In this document: positions 28,718 to 37,843 of the stretch, one piece after another
Numbering within the stretch: position 1 is the first letter of the stretch
How the letters are laid out: the number at the start of each line of letters is the position of its first letter
DNA from: Thalassoglobus sp. JC818
Lineage (GTDB): Bacteria; Planctomycetota; Planctomycetia; Planctomycetales; Planctomycetaceae
Length of the DNA: 64,000 nt
Direction: 5' to 3'
NCBI RefSeq assembly: GCF_040717535.1
Contig: NZ_JBFEFI010000003.1
Span: 442,001-506,000, forward strand
The notes under the pieces: model-generated
Seen by the model: the letters and a program-made list of their open reading frames with translations, nothing else
Told to the model about the DNA's origin: nothing
Database searches by the model: none
Position numbers and translations under genes: made by a program

Positions 28718-30283
28718 ATGAAAAAGGAAATGTTGATCAATGTTCTCCAGCCAGAGGAGAGCAGAATTGCCATCGTCGAAGATGGCACACTCGAAGAATT
28801 GTACGTCGAGCGCACAAGCATCGAGCAGTACACCGGCAATATCTACAAAGGCCGGGTCGTTAATATCGAACCCAGCATTCAGGCTGTCTTTGTCGACTTT
28901 GGGGTCGGGCGAAACGGGTTTCTGCACGTCAGCGACGTGGAGTATCAGTACTACAAACACCTGCTTTCCGATCGCGAACGCAACGACGCCGAGCGGAATC
29001 GAAATTCGAAGTTCAACGAACGAACTTCTCGAAACAAGCCGCCAATTCAGGACATCTTCCAACGAGGAAGTGAAGTCCTGGTGCAGGTGATCAAAGAAGG
29101 GATCGGGAACAAAGGACCGACCCTCTCTACTTATATCAGCATTCCGGGACGCTACTTGGTTCTGATGCCGGGGCTGAATCGCCTTGGGGTGAGTCGCAAG
29201 ATCGCAGACGAAGACCTGCGCCGCGACCTGCGGAAGATTCTCCGCAATCTCGATCCTCCTGAAGGGCTCGGTTTCATCATCCGTACCGCAGGAGCAGATC
29301 GGACTGAGAAAGATCTTCAGCGGGACATGAACTACTTGCTCCGCTTGTGGAAGACGATCGTTCGGCGAATCAAAAAACTGCCCGCCCCTGTCGATATCTA
29401 CGAAGAGAGCGACATCGTTCTGCGAACAATTCGGGATATCTATTCGAGCGGCATTGATTCGATCTGGATCGATGAAGAAGAGACCTACAAGCGTGCTCGC
29501 GAATTCATGAAAGCGGTCATGCCCAAGAACGCTGACTCGATCAAGCTGTTCGAAGGGAAGGAACCGATCTTCCACACCTACAAGATCGAAGACGAGATCG
29601 ACCGGATCCAAAGTCGGCACGTTCCGCTTCCTGGCGGAGCGTCGCTTGTCATTGATCAGACGGAAGCCCTCGTGGCGATCGACGTCAACAGCGGAAGCTA
29701 TCGGGCTGATGACGACGCAGAGAAGAGTGCCTATCAGGTCAATCTTCGCGCAGCTGAAGAGATTGCGCGGCAGATTCGCCTGCGTGACCTCGGCGGTGTC
29801 ATTGTCAACGACTTCATCGATATGCGAGACGAACGGCATCGACGCGGCGTGGAGCGAAAGCTTCGCGACTGTGTTGCCAGAGACCGGGCGCGAACGAAAG
29901 TGCTGCGCATCAGCCCGTTCGGCTTGATCGAGATGACCCGACAGCGAATTCGACCATCGCTTCGCCGAAGCATCTATGAAGACTGCCCATGCTGTAACGG
30001 GACCGGACAGGTCAAGACAGCTGAGAGTATGGCCATTGAAGTCATGCGTGCTTTGATGACTGCTTCAGCACATCCTGATGTCAGCACCGTCAAGGTGGAA
30101 CTGCATCAGCAAGTTGCTGATTACCTGATTAACAATAAGCGTCGTGAGATGCTGGAACTTGAGGAAGAATATTCCGTCAAAGTCCACTTCCAGACCGCCG
30201 CGAACGTGGGGCCAGCTCATCTGAATGTTCGCTGTCTGAACGACAACGGTTCCCCTGTGAAAGTGGCCGAAGTTCGAAACTGA
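28718..30283 (+). CDS. rng: Ribonuclease E/G family endoribonuclease
   Basis: A 521-aa RNase E/G catalytic protein that cuts single-stranded RNA 5'-end dependently, acting in rRNA maturation and mRNA decay. It opens with [14 protein letters not shown], the family start; ATG 28718 has GAGG upstream, while ATG 28676 has none. The S1 domain follows ([23 protein letters not shown], about 37-59, then NGFLHVSDV). Catalytic metal-binding Asp residues are Asp322 in AIDVNSGS and Asp365 in [11 protein letters not shown]. The zinc-link motif CPCCNGTG is at 423-430. The length fits RNase G and lacks the long RNase E tail. A strong leader structure precedes it. Confidence 0.96.
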   Translation: MKKEMLINVLQPEESRIAIVEDGTLEELYVERTSIEQYTGNIYKGRVVNIEPSIQAVFVDFGVGRNGFLHVSDVEYQYYKHLLSDRERNDAERNRNSKFNERTSRNKPPIQDIFQRGSEVLVQVIKEGIGNKGPTLSTYISIPGRYLVLMPGLNRLGVSRKIADEDLRRDLRKILRNLDPPEGLGFIIRTAGADRTEKDLQRDMNYLLRLWKTIVRRIKKLPAPVDIYEESDIVLRTIRDIYSSGIDSIWIDEEETYKRAREFMKAVMPKNADSIKLFEGKEPIFHTYKIEDEIDRIQSRHVPLPGGASLVIDQTEALVAIDVNSGSYRADDDAEKSAYQVNLRAAEEIARQIRLRDLGGVIVNDFIDMRDERHRRGVERKLRDCVARDRARTKVLRISPFGLIEMTRQRIRPSLRRSIYEDCPCCNGTGQVKTAESMAIEVMRALMTASAHPDVSTVKVELHQQVADYLINNKRREMLELEEEYSVKVHFQTAANVGPAHLNVRCLNDNGSPVKVAEVRN

Positions 30284-30303
30284 CGGCGTTCGCCTGCGAT
30301 CAT

Positions 30304-30345
30304 CCCCCCGAATGAGAGTCCGACTTGACTCTCAAATCGGGTGGG
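30304..30345 (+). terminator. Strong stem-loop between rng and the DUF1559 gene
   Basis: An 8-bp inner stem (TGAGAGTC/GACTCTCA, loop CGACTT) stacks on an outer GC-rich stem (CCCCCCGA/TCGGGTGGGG with a bulged T). No T-run follows, so it is either a rho-assisted end, a processing site, or a block on read-through. The ATG at 30312 is buried in it, which argues against that ATG as the start of the next gene. Confidence 0.5.
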
Positions 30346-30386
30346 GCGTAACCTCGCTGTTGTGCAGGGCGCAGCGAGGTGGGCAA

Positions 30387-31430
30387 TTGAACGACAACCT
30401 TGGTGAACGCATTAAGCGGACTGTCAGGCGGCAGTCCTCGTGCGATGAAGTTCGCAATCTCAAGTCGAGACGCAAACGGGCAGGATTCAACCTGGTTGAA
30501 TTGATGGTCGTGCTTGCGGTTGTCGGTATTCTTGTCGCTTTAATTCTGCCTGCTGTTCAGTCATCCCGTGAAACAGCCCGGCGGTTGCAGTGCCAGTCTC
30601 ATCTCAAACAGATTGGTCTGGCCGTCCATCAGTACGAGGCTTCGCATCGAGTCTTCCCTGCGGGCTGGGGCTGGAATGGGTATCTCTATCGGCTGCTTCC
30701 CTATGTGGAAGCGGGCACGACTTATCAACTGATCACAACAGCGATCGAGGCGGACCGGCTCGATGATGAGGCGGCGGTCTTGCTGGCTCGTCGTCCGACG
30801 ATATTTGCTTGTCCTTCATCGTCGACTCCACGGGACATGAAACACGTTTCAAATTACGCAGGCAATGTGGGGTACGGGAAACGACACGAGTTTGACGAGC
30901 AGGGCGAACTTCGGAATGTTTCCTACAACGGAATCTTTTCCTCGCTTGATCGAATCGATTGGGACGGACCGATTGGCGGAGTCGTGACAACGGCAATGGT
31001 TCGAGACGGCCTGTCGAATACAGCGGCCATCTCCGAGATCGCAACGGAAGGTTCCTCCAGCCCGTATCGACTTACCTACATCATCGGTGATCATCTCGGG
31101 ATGGTGAATCAAATGGACCGGGCTGCCGAAGAATGTGGAAGTCTGCGTCCTGGGATGGAGGATCATGGAAATCGGGGGGATCATTGGTTGTTGGGTGCGG
31201 AACTTTCCACGCTTTACAATCACGTCGCCACACCCAATCAGAATTCCTGTAAGCTGGGAAGCTGTGTTCCGTGTATGGTTTCTTCAGCTGCCAGTGAACA
31301 TTCCGGCGGAGTGAATCTCACATTTGCGGATGGGCACGTGGTCTTCCTTACGGAGTCGGTCGATCGAGATGTCTGGCGAGCGATCGGCACACGAAACGGA
31401 AACGAAGTCGTCACAATGCCGTCGTTTTGA
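30387..31430 (+). CDS. DUF1559 domain protein with type IV pilin-like N-terminus
   Basis: A 347-aa protein of the large planctomycete DUF1559 family of exported pseudopilin-like proteins. The prepilin cleavage site is [30 protein letters not shown] (about residues 32-61), cut after Gly with Phe as first mature residue and Glu at +5. The stretch [27 protein letters not shown] and the closing FADGHVVFL motif are typical. The TTG at 30387 has GAGGT six bases upstream. ATG 30312 would add 25 residues but lies in a stem-loop; the start is therefore uncertain. It probably enters a type II/IV-like export or pilus system. Function of the family is unknown. Confidence 0.88.
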   Translation: MNDNLGERIKRTVRRQSSCDEVRNLKSRRKRAGFNLVELMVVLAVVGILVALILPAVQSSRETARRLQCQSHLKQIGLAVHQYEASHRVFPAGWGWNGYLYRLLPYVEAGTTYQLITTAIEADRLDDEAAVLLARRPTIFACPSSSTPRDMKHVSNYAGNVGYGKRHEFDEQGELRNVSYNGIFSSLDRIDWDGPIGGVVTTAMVRDGLSNTAAISEIATEGSSSPYRLTYIIGDHLGMVNQMDRAAEECGSLRPGMEDHGNRGDHWLLGAELSTLYNHVATPNQNSCKLGSCVPCMVSSAASEHSGGVNLTFADGHVVFLTESVDRDVWRAIGTRNGNEVVTMPSF

Positions 31431-31538
31431 ACTGTGGAATTACCGTCGCGCAGGCAATCGCGAGGTCGCCTGCTGATGGCACGAGGCGAAGTTGCGATGG
31501 CTCAATCGTCAGGTTTCGGGTCTTAAGAGAAGAATGTG

Positions 31539-32009
31539 ATGATCAACGACAAGTCCTGGTTCGCGGTTCTGTTTCTATGCATGAGTTTTGGTTGTTCGCA
31601 GCAACCGGATAACCCACCACTGGTGCACGTTCCTGCAGCTCAGGTGACCGTTGGAGAAGTCGAGCTCTCATTGTTTCCGTTGGGGCACGAACGGTATGCA
31701 CCGGTCGAAAAGATCTCCTACGGAGTGCCGTGGTACGTGTGCGGAACTGTCAAAGGTCCGGACGATCTGCTGGGAGCGATGATTGTCGTCGATGCCAAAG
31801 TTTTCGTTCAAAAGATCAAGAAAACAGCAATCTTCGCCACTGAAGTTGTGACGCTAACCGCGAATCCAGACGGAGGGTTTCAGTTCTCTGCGGAGATGAA
31901 ACCGATTCCCACGGAGGTCCCGAGTCCGGTGGAGGTCACTGCGAAATACGACGTCGACCAGACAGAAGAAGACATTTCCAGTCAGACAATTTCCGTGATC
32001 GTCGAATAA
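31539..32009 (+). CDS. Small lipoprotein of unknown function
   Basis: A 156-aa protein with a lipoprotein signal: FAVLFLCMSFGC, Cys19 the lipidated residue. The mature part is beta-rich with a region like an immunoglobulin-type transport accessory domain (VYVCGTVKGPDDLLGAMIVVDAKVFVQ), but I know no family. A GTG one codon earlier is an alternative start. It is 105 bases downstream of the DUF1559 gene on the same strand, a pairing that planctomycetes often show (pseudopilin plus a small lipoprotein). The two may therefore be co-transcribed. The gene ends convergent to cysH, 76 bases away. Confidence 0.76.
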   Translation: MINDKSWFAVLFLCMSFGCSQQPDNPPLVHVPAAQVTVGEVELSLFPLGHERYAPVEKISYGVPWYVCGTVKGPDDLLGAMIVVDAKVFVQKIKKTAIFATEVVTLTANPDGGFQFSAEMKPIPTEVPSPVEVTAKYDVDQTEEDISSQTISVIVE

Positions 32010-32085
32010 GGCGGTTCAGCGTAACGTGTCGGGAAAGGGGACCGTTCTCTTTCCCGGCTTCTTGTTCTTGATCCGGAACAACAAA

Positions 32086-32877
32086 TCAAATCATGAAGTC
32101 GGTCTTCTGGCCGAGGATGCGGTCGACGAGGTCTTGAGGCAGGTCGATGGCTTCGGATTCGCCGTCGCTCATGTCGGTCGGATTGATTCCGCAATACGCT
32201 GCGGCGGTGCCGAGATGTCGCCAGCGGCCAGCACGCTTGGGTTCGTGCGGCAGAACAGGGGTTGTGCAGCGGTTGCACCCGATGGTGGTGTAACCCTGAT
32301 CGTGAAGCGGATTGATGATCACATCCTGCTCTTCAAGATAGGCGGCCATCTGCTCGTCGGTGAAATTGGCCATGGGGTTGATGCGAACAGTGTTCATCTC
32401 GACATCAACAGCCAACAGCGGACAGACTCCACGACGTCCTCCGTCGGCTCGACGCAAGCTTCCGATCAAAGCGTCGTAGTCCCCTTTGGTTTTCAAGAGG
32501 GGCTCGACTTTCCGCATGTGGCAGCACTCTTCCTGTCCCTCGACGGACATGTAAAGAACTCCCATTTTCTTGGTCTGTTCTTCCATGGTCAGTTCCGGGT
32601 GGAGTGTGCGGACAGTAAGTCCGTAGTCCCGGGAAATTCGATCGCGTGTGTCGAGTGTCTCTTGGAACATGACACCGGTGTCAACGAAGAGAACGGGAAT
32701 GTCCAATTCGAGGCGAGAGATCATGTGACACATGACGCTACCGGATTTTTGCATCGCTGAGATGGCAGCGACGCGTTCTCCGAAAATTTCTTTCGCCCAG
32801 CGAAGCATCTCGTCCGGAGTCCGTTCTTCGAAGTTCTTACTGAGGCGATTGAGTTGCGTTTGTGTGAGACGAGCCAT
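32086..32877 (-). CDS. cysH: Adenylylsulfate (APS) reductase, CysH family with iron-sulfur motifs
   Basis: A 263-aa phosphoadenylyl/adenylylsulfate reductase of assimilatory sulfate reduction; it makes sulfite from APS or PAPS with thioredoxin. The Cys-Cys pair at 118-119 ([12 protein letters not shown]) and Cys201-x-x-Cys204 (GCNRCTTP) are the four ligands of the [4Fe-4S] cluster found in APS-type enzymes. The catalytic Cys is Cys229 in AYCGIN. The substrate loop [15 protein letters not shown] is complete. By this motif set APS is the likely substrate. The gene stands alone, with no cysD, cysN, cysI or cysC nearby. Confidence 0.94.
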   Translation of the reverse strand: MARLTQTQLNRLSKNFEERTPDEMLRWAKEIFGERVAAISAMQKSGSVMCHMISRLELDIPVLFVDTGVMFQETLDTRDRISRDYGLTVRTLHPELTMEEQTKKMGVLYMSVEGQEECCHMRKVEPLLKTKGDYDALIGSLRRADGGRRGVCPLLAVDVEMNTVRINPMANFTDEQMAAYLEEQDVIINPLHDQGYTTIGCNRCTTPVLPHEPKRAGRWRHLGTAAAYCGINPTDMSDGESEAIDLPQDLVDRILGQKTDFMI

Positions 32878-33230
32878 TTGCTTTCCATTTCTCGCAACGG
32901 GTCGACAGCCTGAATTGCTGAGGATGGGATCAGTTTTGAGAAGTCAGTTGTTGTGTTGTGTGGCGGACAGTCACTGCCCTGAGAACGTCGGAATCGTCAG
33001 TTGGGAGGACAGATTGACCGTGAGGCCGCGTTCAAAATCGCAGCCACTCATCATTGAAGACACGGTTTCGTCCGCCGGGGTTCTGAGTCAAGACGTGGAA
33101 GTGTAGCAGTGTAGGAGTCGAATCATCAAATCGAATTCGCGGCGGTCGTTCGAGTTTGCTTTGCGAGTTGCTACACTGATCAACGTTAGCTTGTGTGTTC
33201 CCGTTTCCTGAAAGATAAGAGTTGATTGCA
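32878..33230. other. Divergent intergenic region between cysH and the ThuA gene
   Basis: About 350 bases between two divergent starts. It must carry promoters in both directions. I see no clear operator or riboswitch (no SAM or other sulfur-related riboswitch motif), and the short frames in it are unlikely to be coding. Confidence 0.45.
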
Positions 33231-34109
33231 ATGACAAACAGGCTGTTGATCCTGCTCCTCGCTGTCACGTTTCCTGGAGTCCTGGCAGCTGCGGAGCCAC
33301 TGAAAGGGCTGCTGATTACGGGGGGATGTTGCCATGACTATGAGAATCAGAAGAGGATCATCACCGAAGGAATCAGTCAGCGAGCCAACATCGTTTGGGA
33401 CGTCGTTCACGAAGGAGGCACGACACGTGACCACAAAGTTTCCGTTTACTCCGATCCCGACTGGGCGAAGAAATATGATCTCATCGTTCACAATGAGTGT
33501 TTCGGCGGTGTGACGGACCCGGAGTTTGTCAGCTCGATTGCGAATGCTCACTTCGATGGAGTACCCGCGATCTTTATCCATTGTGCTCTTCACAGCTACC
33601 GAAATTCAGGAGCTGCCGATGCGTGGCGAGAACTGATTGGAGTGACTTCCAAGAGTCATGAAGGCAAACGGGCCTTGAACGTGGTTCGCGTGGACGATCA
33701 CCCCGTCATGACCGGTTTTCCGGAGGAATGGAAAACTCCCAACGGCGAGCTCTACAAGATCGAGCAGGTCTGGACGAACTGCACTCCTCTCGCTCTAGCG
33801 TTTGGTGAGGATACGCAGAAAGATCATCCTGTGATCTGGGTCAACAAATTTGGTAAAGCGAACGTGTTCGGAACTTCGTTGGGACATCACAACGAAACCA
33901 TGAACAACGACATTTGGCTCGATCTGGTGGCTCGTGGGGCATTGTTTGTCACTGGAAAGCTGACTGAAGACGGTCAACCTCAAGCTGGCTATGAAGGAAC
34001 AGGCGTGAAACCGATTGAAATCGGAAATCTCGAGCCGGTCCAGGATCCACTGTTTTCATCGGAAGTGACCACTGTGTCGGCAAATACCCGCTCGAATTCG
34101 CCTGAGTGA
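33231..34109 (+). CDS. Exported ThuA-domain protein
   Basis: A 292-aa protein with a Sec signal peptide (LLILLLAVTFPGVLAAA, cut before EPLKG) and a ThuA (trehalose utilisation) type domain of the class I glutamine amidotransferase-like fold. Visible motifs: GLLITGGCCHDYENQKRI (about residues 25-42), YDLIVHNECFGGV, FDGVPAIFIHCALHSYR, HPVMTGFPEEW and GKANVFGTSLGHHNETM. Start ATG 33231 is chosen over a TTG nine bases earlier. Exported ThuA proteins are expanded in planctomycetes and are often tied to sugar breakdown, but no substrate can be assigned here. Confidence 0.92.
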   Translation: MTNRLLILLLAVTFPGVLAAAEPLKGLLITGGCCHDYENQKRIITEGISQRANIVWDVVHEGGTTRDHKVSVYSDPDWAKKYDLIVHNECFGGVTDPEFVSSIANAHFDGVPAIFIHCALHSYRNSGAADAWRELIGVTSKSHEGKRALNVVRVDDHPVMTGFPEEWKTPNGELYKIEQVWTNCTPLALAFGEDTQKDHPVIWVNKFGKANVFGTSLGHHNETMNNDIWLDLVARGALFVTGKLTEDGQPQAGYEGTGVKPIEIGNLEPVQDPLFSSEVTTVSANTRSNSPE

Positions 34110-34123
34110 GCGATTTTGTTCTT

Positions 34124-34155
34124 CATCCCTGAGAATCCGTCAATCCTCAGGGATG
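34124..34155 (+). terminator. Stem-loop after the ThuA gene (weak terminator)
   Basis: A 10-bp stem (CATCCCTGAG/CTCAGGGATG) with a 12-base loop lies 15 bases after the stop at 34109. No T-run follows, so its terminator role is uncertain. Confidence 0.5.
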
Positions 34156-34325
34156 GCACTGTTGTCGACCTCTTGTTTCTCACTTAACTTGGACTGTCGA
34201 TGTGGGGTGCTTCTGTGAAAGGTGCGCGCCCACATCCGTCAAAGCTGGCGAAGAAAACCAGTGCAAGCGGTGTCAGAGTGAAACAACTGACACTTTAAAG
34301 TTGAGAGCAATTTCGAGGGAAATCG

Positions 34326-35393
34326 ATGGCGACTGTTGAAGAGATCAAAAATCTCGTCCAAGAAATCAAGGTCCCTGCGTTCGACAAGACGTTGTCGAAC
34401 GCCAAGATGTTGAAGAACGTTTCCGCTGAAGGAAACCGGACTGTCGTTGACATCGAGTTCCCCACAACCGCTTTTCCCCGGCCCGAACAGTTGGAAGAGT
34501 CGATTCGAAAGGAAGTTCAAAGTCGCTTCCCCGAGATTGAAGCTGTCGACGTTCGTTCGAAATTTACCGTGAAGGGGAAAGACTCGGGAGCAAAGGTCGG
34601 GCTGACTGTTCGCAATGTGATTGCGGTTGGTAGCGGAAAAGGGGGCGTTGGAAAATCAACCGTGGCAGCTTCACTGGCTTATGGCCTGAAGCAGTCCGGA
34701 GCAACTGTCGGACTGATGGATGCCGATGTTTACGGTCCGAGTATTCCGCATTTGCTCGGGGCAACCGGACAGCCTGCGATGAAGCAAATCGAGGCACCTG
34801 ACGGACGGACGATCGAACGAATTGTCCCGATCGAAGTCGACGGCATTAAACTGATGTCGATGGGTTTCATGGTCGGCGAAGATCAGGCGATTGTCTGGCG
34901 AGGGCCGATGCTGCACAAAGCTTTGTCCCAGTTCCTGCAGCAAACGGAATGGGGAGCGTTGGACTATTTGATTGTCGACATGCCTCCCGGGACCGGAGAC
35001 GTTGCGCTGACACTCTCGCAAATGGTTTCTCTGGCGGGGGCTGTCGTGGTCTGTACTCCGCAGAAAGTCGCATTACTGGATGCCGGTAAGGCGATTTCCA
35101 TGTTCAAGACCGTGAAAATCCCGGTTCTTGGGATGGTTGAGAACATGACCGGAGAAATCTTCGGGCAGGGTGGAGCCAAAGCCAAAGCTGAGGAGATGGG
35201 AGTTCCATTCCTCGGCGAAATCCCTTCGGACCCCATCATTCGAATTCGAGGCGATGAAGGGAAAATCTCGCAGCTTGTGCAGGAAGAGAATCCAGTTCAG
35301 GATGCGATCATGAATGTCAGTTCCAACACAGCGATGGAAGTGGTGCGACAGCTCTTGGCCAATCCATCGATGCCGACACTTGAGATTCTTTAG
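34326..35393 (+). CDS. mrp: Mrp/NBP35 (ApbC) family iron-sulfur cluster carrier ATPase
   Basis: A 355-aa deviant-Walker-A P-loop ATPase of the Mrp/ApbC/NBP35 family, which carries iron-sulfur clusters to target proteins. An N-terminal MIP18 (DUF59)-like domain (about 1-85) is followed by SGKGGVGKST (103-112), Walker B/switch residues DADVYGPS and DMPPGTGD. At the point where most members have the CxxC cluster ligands (after VENM), this protein reads VENMTGEIFGQGGAK without cysteine (272-286). Start ATG 34326 has GAGGG upstream. It ends in a good terminator and stands alone. Confidence 0.93.
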   Translation: MATVEEIKNLVQEIKVPAFDKTLSNAKMLKNVSAEGNRTVVDIEFPTTAFPRPEQLEESIRKEVQSRFPEIEAVDVRSKFTVKGKDSGAKVGLTVRNVIAVGSGKGGVGKSTVAASLAYGLKQSGATVGLMDADVYGPSIPHLLGATGQPAMKQIEAPDGRTIERIVPIEVDGIKLMSMGFMVGEDQAIVWRGPMLHKALSQFLQQTEWGALDYLIVDMPPGTGDVALTLSQMVSLAGAVVVCTPQKVALLDAGKAISMFKTVKIPVLGMVENMTGEIFGQGGAKAKAEEMGVPFLGEIPSDPIIRIRGDEGKISQLVQEENPVQDAIMNVSSNTAMEVVRQLLANPSMPTLEIL

Positions 35394-35440
35394 GCAAAGC
35401 TGGACTGTCAACTCGCCGGGCAACATTCATCTGAAAACGA

Positions 35441-35478
35441 AAAACGATCCGCGACCAAGTTGGTGCGGATCGTTTTTT
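35441..35478 (+). terminator. Rho-independent terminator of mrp
   Basis: A 12-bp stem (AAAACGATCCGC/GCGGATCGTTTT), with further pairing inside the loop, runs into six T. It lies 47 bases after the mrp stop. Confidence 0.95.
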
Positions 35479-35536
35479 CTTAACTAGTCTCAAGATTGAG
35501 TGAGTTCGGCTTGGAAAGACGAACGTGACTCTTCGA

Positions 35537-35998
35537 TCAGTTGCCTTCGTATTCGGCCAGGTATCCCTGGAATTCGCGCCGGTGTTGCTCTTCGTCTCCG
35601 AGAGCTGCGATGCAGAGGTCTTGTGTCACGTAGTCGACACCGTCACACAGCTTGATCAGCTTATTGTATTGCTCGATCGCCCCGTTTTCGGCTTCGATAA
35701 CGCCTTTGATGACTGCTACGACGTCGGTCAGTTTCTGAGGTGGCTGTAGTGATTTCTGCGAAGCCTGAAATTCCATGCTGCCTGGGACGACACCGCTCAG
35801 GGTTTTGATTCGCTGAGCCAGAGTTTGAGCGTGGGTCAGCTCTTCCTGCACGTCATTGGCCAACGACTTCTTGATTTCTTCAGCGCGAACCCCGTCCAGA
35901 TTGATTGAGTTGGACAGGTAGTTCATGACGGTTTCGATCTCCATCCAATAGGAGACTTTCAATTCCTCAACGATTTGAGCAAGTTTTTCGTCAGCCAC
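35537..35998 (-). CDS. Ferritin-like di-iron protein (bacterioferritin/DPS-like fold)
   Basis: A 153-aa four-helix protein of the ferritin-like superfamily. It shows the paired di-iron ligand pattern: Glu20/Glu22 in helix 1, Glu53-x-x-His56 (EELTHA) in helix 2, Glu102/Glu104 (EAENGAIEQY) in helix 3 and Glu136-x-x-His139 (DEEQHR) in helix 4. No heme-binding Met or nanocage-defining motif could be checked, so I do not call it bacterioferritin. It starts with GTG 35998, with GGAG eight bases before. It may take part in iron storage or redox defence. Convergent to mrp with a terminator between. Confidence 0.86.
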   Translation of the reverse strand: MADEKLAQIVEELKVSYWMEIETVMNYLSNSINLDGVRAEEIKKSLANDVQEELTHAQTLAQRIKTLSGVVPGSMEFQASQKSLQPPQKLTDVVAVIKGVIEAENGAIEQYNKLIKLCDGVDYVTQDLCIAALGDEEQHRREFQGYLAEYEGN

Positions 35999-36101
35999 GT
36001 TTTCAACTCCGATATCAAGTGTTCTGGAAGTAGTTCGTAGGTTGATTCACACGTCTTTCGTATTGTGATTGTACGAAATTGTAGACGTCGCGACGTTTTC
36101 G

Positions 36102-36479
36102 TCAGCCGGAAATCTCGACAGATTCAACATCGTCGATACTCACCGGGCCGACCGTTTTGCCGTCGTCGTTGATCAGAAAGAGAAGCCCCGCCTGAGAAGT
36201 TCGGGCGTCCGGGTAACCGGTGATCTGTGTCCCGTTTTTCCGGACGATCGTGACTTGGTGGGTCTCGTTGAGTTTGCCGACGTTCGGGTCGCACAGCTCA
36301 GGAAAGCGGTTCCAGGCCCATGCCCAGAGAGTCATTTCTGGATCAGGTTGGCCCGCCAAATCGATCCATTCCTGTTCGGCGAGGAGTAGATCTTTCCGTT
36401 CCGCTGTCCGGCACCAGGGAATAAGAGTCTCGTGAATCCATTTTCTGCGGGATTCGACAAGGTCGTGAAAGTTTTTCAT
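36102..36479 (-). CDS. Unknown small protein
   Basis: A 125-aa soluble protein with no signal peptide. N-terminal helices with several Trp (WAWAWNRFPEL, about residues 50-60) precede a small beta domain (HQVTIVRKNGTQITGYPDARTSQAGLLFLI) ending in SIDDVESVEI. The longer frame starts with a TTG at 36503; ATG 36479 is the natural start. It is 103 bases downstream... of no gene on its strand and upstream of the ferritin-like gene, 103 bases away, so co-transcription with it is possible. I do not recognise the family. Confidence 0.65.
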   Translation of the reverse strand: MKNFHDLVESRRKWIHETLIPWCRTAERKDLLLAEQEWIDLAGQPDPEMTLWAWAWNRFPELCDPNVGKLNETHQVTIVRKNGTQITGYPDARTSQAGLLFLINDDGKTVGPVSIDDVESVEISG

Positions 36480-36694
36480 GACAGCAAGCTCTAAGGTCCG
36501 CAACGATTATCGAACTGAATGCGGTTTGAACCGATCGAAGTAGTGAAAACTCGGCGACCCTCATTTGAACGCGGTTCCTTCCGTCGGTACAGTGAACAAC
36601 TCATTCTTTCCTGTTGGATCGGGGAATTTCCGGTCCGCAGCCATTTCATTGCACTTTGTATTGATTTTCTCCCGATCTTCAGGACTCCACAAAC

Positions 36695-37669
36695 ATGTTC
36701 GCCTTTCCTCAACTCCTCGCGCAGGCCGGTGAAGGAGCAGTGACGCTGCCCTATCTTCCGGTGACAGTGGGATGGTGCATCTTTTTGATTCTGTTGCTCG
36801 TGTTCAACTACACGACGCGGGCCGGAACAATTGCTCGGGCCACAACCAAAGAAGCGATTCGACAGCCAATTTTCCTGCTGGTGACTGGGCTGGGCGTTCT
36901 GGTGATGATCGCCAACTACTACGTGCCGTTCTTCTCGATGGGGGACGACACCAAGATGTACATCGATTGCGGTCTGGCGATGACGCTGATTTGCGCGCTT
37001 CTCATGTCCGTCTGGACAGCGAGTATCAGCGTCGCTGAGGAAATTGAAGGCAAAACAGCGATGACGCTGCTTTCCAAGCCGATCAATCGCCGCCAGTTCG
37101 TCTTCGGGAAATACGTGGGGATCACACAGTCGTCGCTGTTGCTGATCTTCATTCTCGGGATCGTTTTCTTCTCGCTGACTTACTTCAAATTCGGGTACGA
37201 CCAGAAAGAGTCTGGTGAGACTCAGGCTGCATTGTTCTACTTCCGCGATGTCGGGCTTCCGTTCCAGATTCCGTATCTCGTGAGAGAACGATTCAATATG
37301 GCACGATCGATCCTGCCGGGATTGACCCTGATCTCGATGGAAGTCGCCGTGATGACTGCGGTGAGTGTTGCCATTTCGACACGCATGCCGATGCTCGTGA
37401 ACATCTCAACATGCTTCTCCATTTTTGTGATCGGCCATCTGACTCCCGTGTTGGTTTTGTCGGATGCGAACGTGTTCGTGCGTTTTGTGGCGAGAGTTCT
37501 GGCCACGTTCCTCCCGACACTGGAACACTTCAATATGCAGGCGGCCATTTCGACAGGGAAAATAATTCCAACTGATTACGTGGCCATGGCGGGCCTATAC
37601 TGTATGGCGTACGTCGGCGCGATGATCATGGTCGCGTTTTTGATGTTCGAGGATCGAGATTTGGCGTAG
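36695..37669 (+). CDS. ABC-2 type transporter permease
   Basis: A 324-aa integral membrane protein with about six hydrophobic segments (about residues 23-40, 58-77, 90-108, 145-165, 225-250 and 298-316). The stretch EEIEGKTAMTLLSKPINRRQFVFGKYVG (about 116-143) is the diagnostic cytoplasmic motif of ABC-2 permeases such as NatB/YhaP-like proteins. No ATP-binding subunit of the usual kind lies next to it; the next gene downstream is an exporter with a degenerate ATPase domain. Start ATG 36695. It may serve gliding, lipid or drug export, but the cargo is unknown. Confidence 0.9.
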   Translation: MFAFPQLLAQAGEGAVTLPYLPVTVGWCIFLILLLVFNYTTRAGTIARATTKEAIRQPIFLLVTGLGVLVMIANYYVPFFSMGDDTKMYIDCGLAMTLICALLMSVWTASISVAEEIEGKTAMTLLSKPINRRQFVFGKYVGITQSSLLLIFILGIVFFSLTYFKFGYDQKESGETQAALFYFRDVGLPFQIPYLVRERFNMARSILPGLTLISMEVAVMTAVSVAISTRMPMLVNISTCFSIFVIGHLTPVLVLSDANVFVRFVARVLATFLPTLEHFNMQAAISTGKIIPTDYVAMAGLYCMAYVGAMIMVAFLMFEDRDLA

Positions 37670-37843
37670 GGAGGCCGGAGTTGCAATTTCACAGTGACAA
37701 CTGAAGCGGCTGATTACTCGAAGGGACGAAATCGCTGATCGGACGAGATGAAATCGGCGTCGATATCGTTGACGCTTCACTCTCTATGAATCCCGATCAG
37801 CTTGAGGTTTCGTCGTCGGAGTCAGTCGAATTCGAGGCAAAAC

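Noticed and set aside
28673-29839. 388-aa open frame on the minus strand inside rng
   Set aside because: It is the antisense shadow of a strongly conserved RNase E/G gene and shows no family-like sequence of its own.
32026-32760. 244-aa open frame on the plus strand
   Set aside because: Antisense to cysH, whose cysteine ligands and length are clear.
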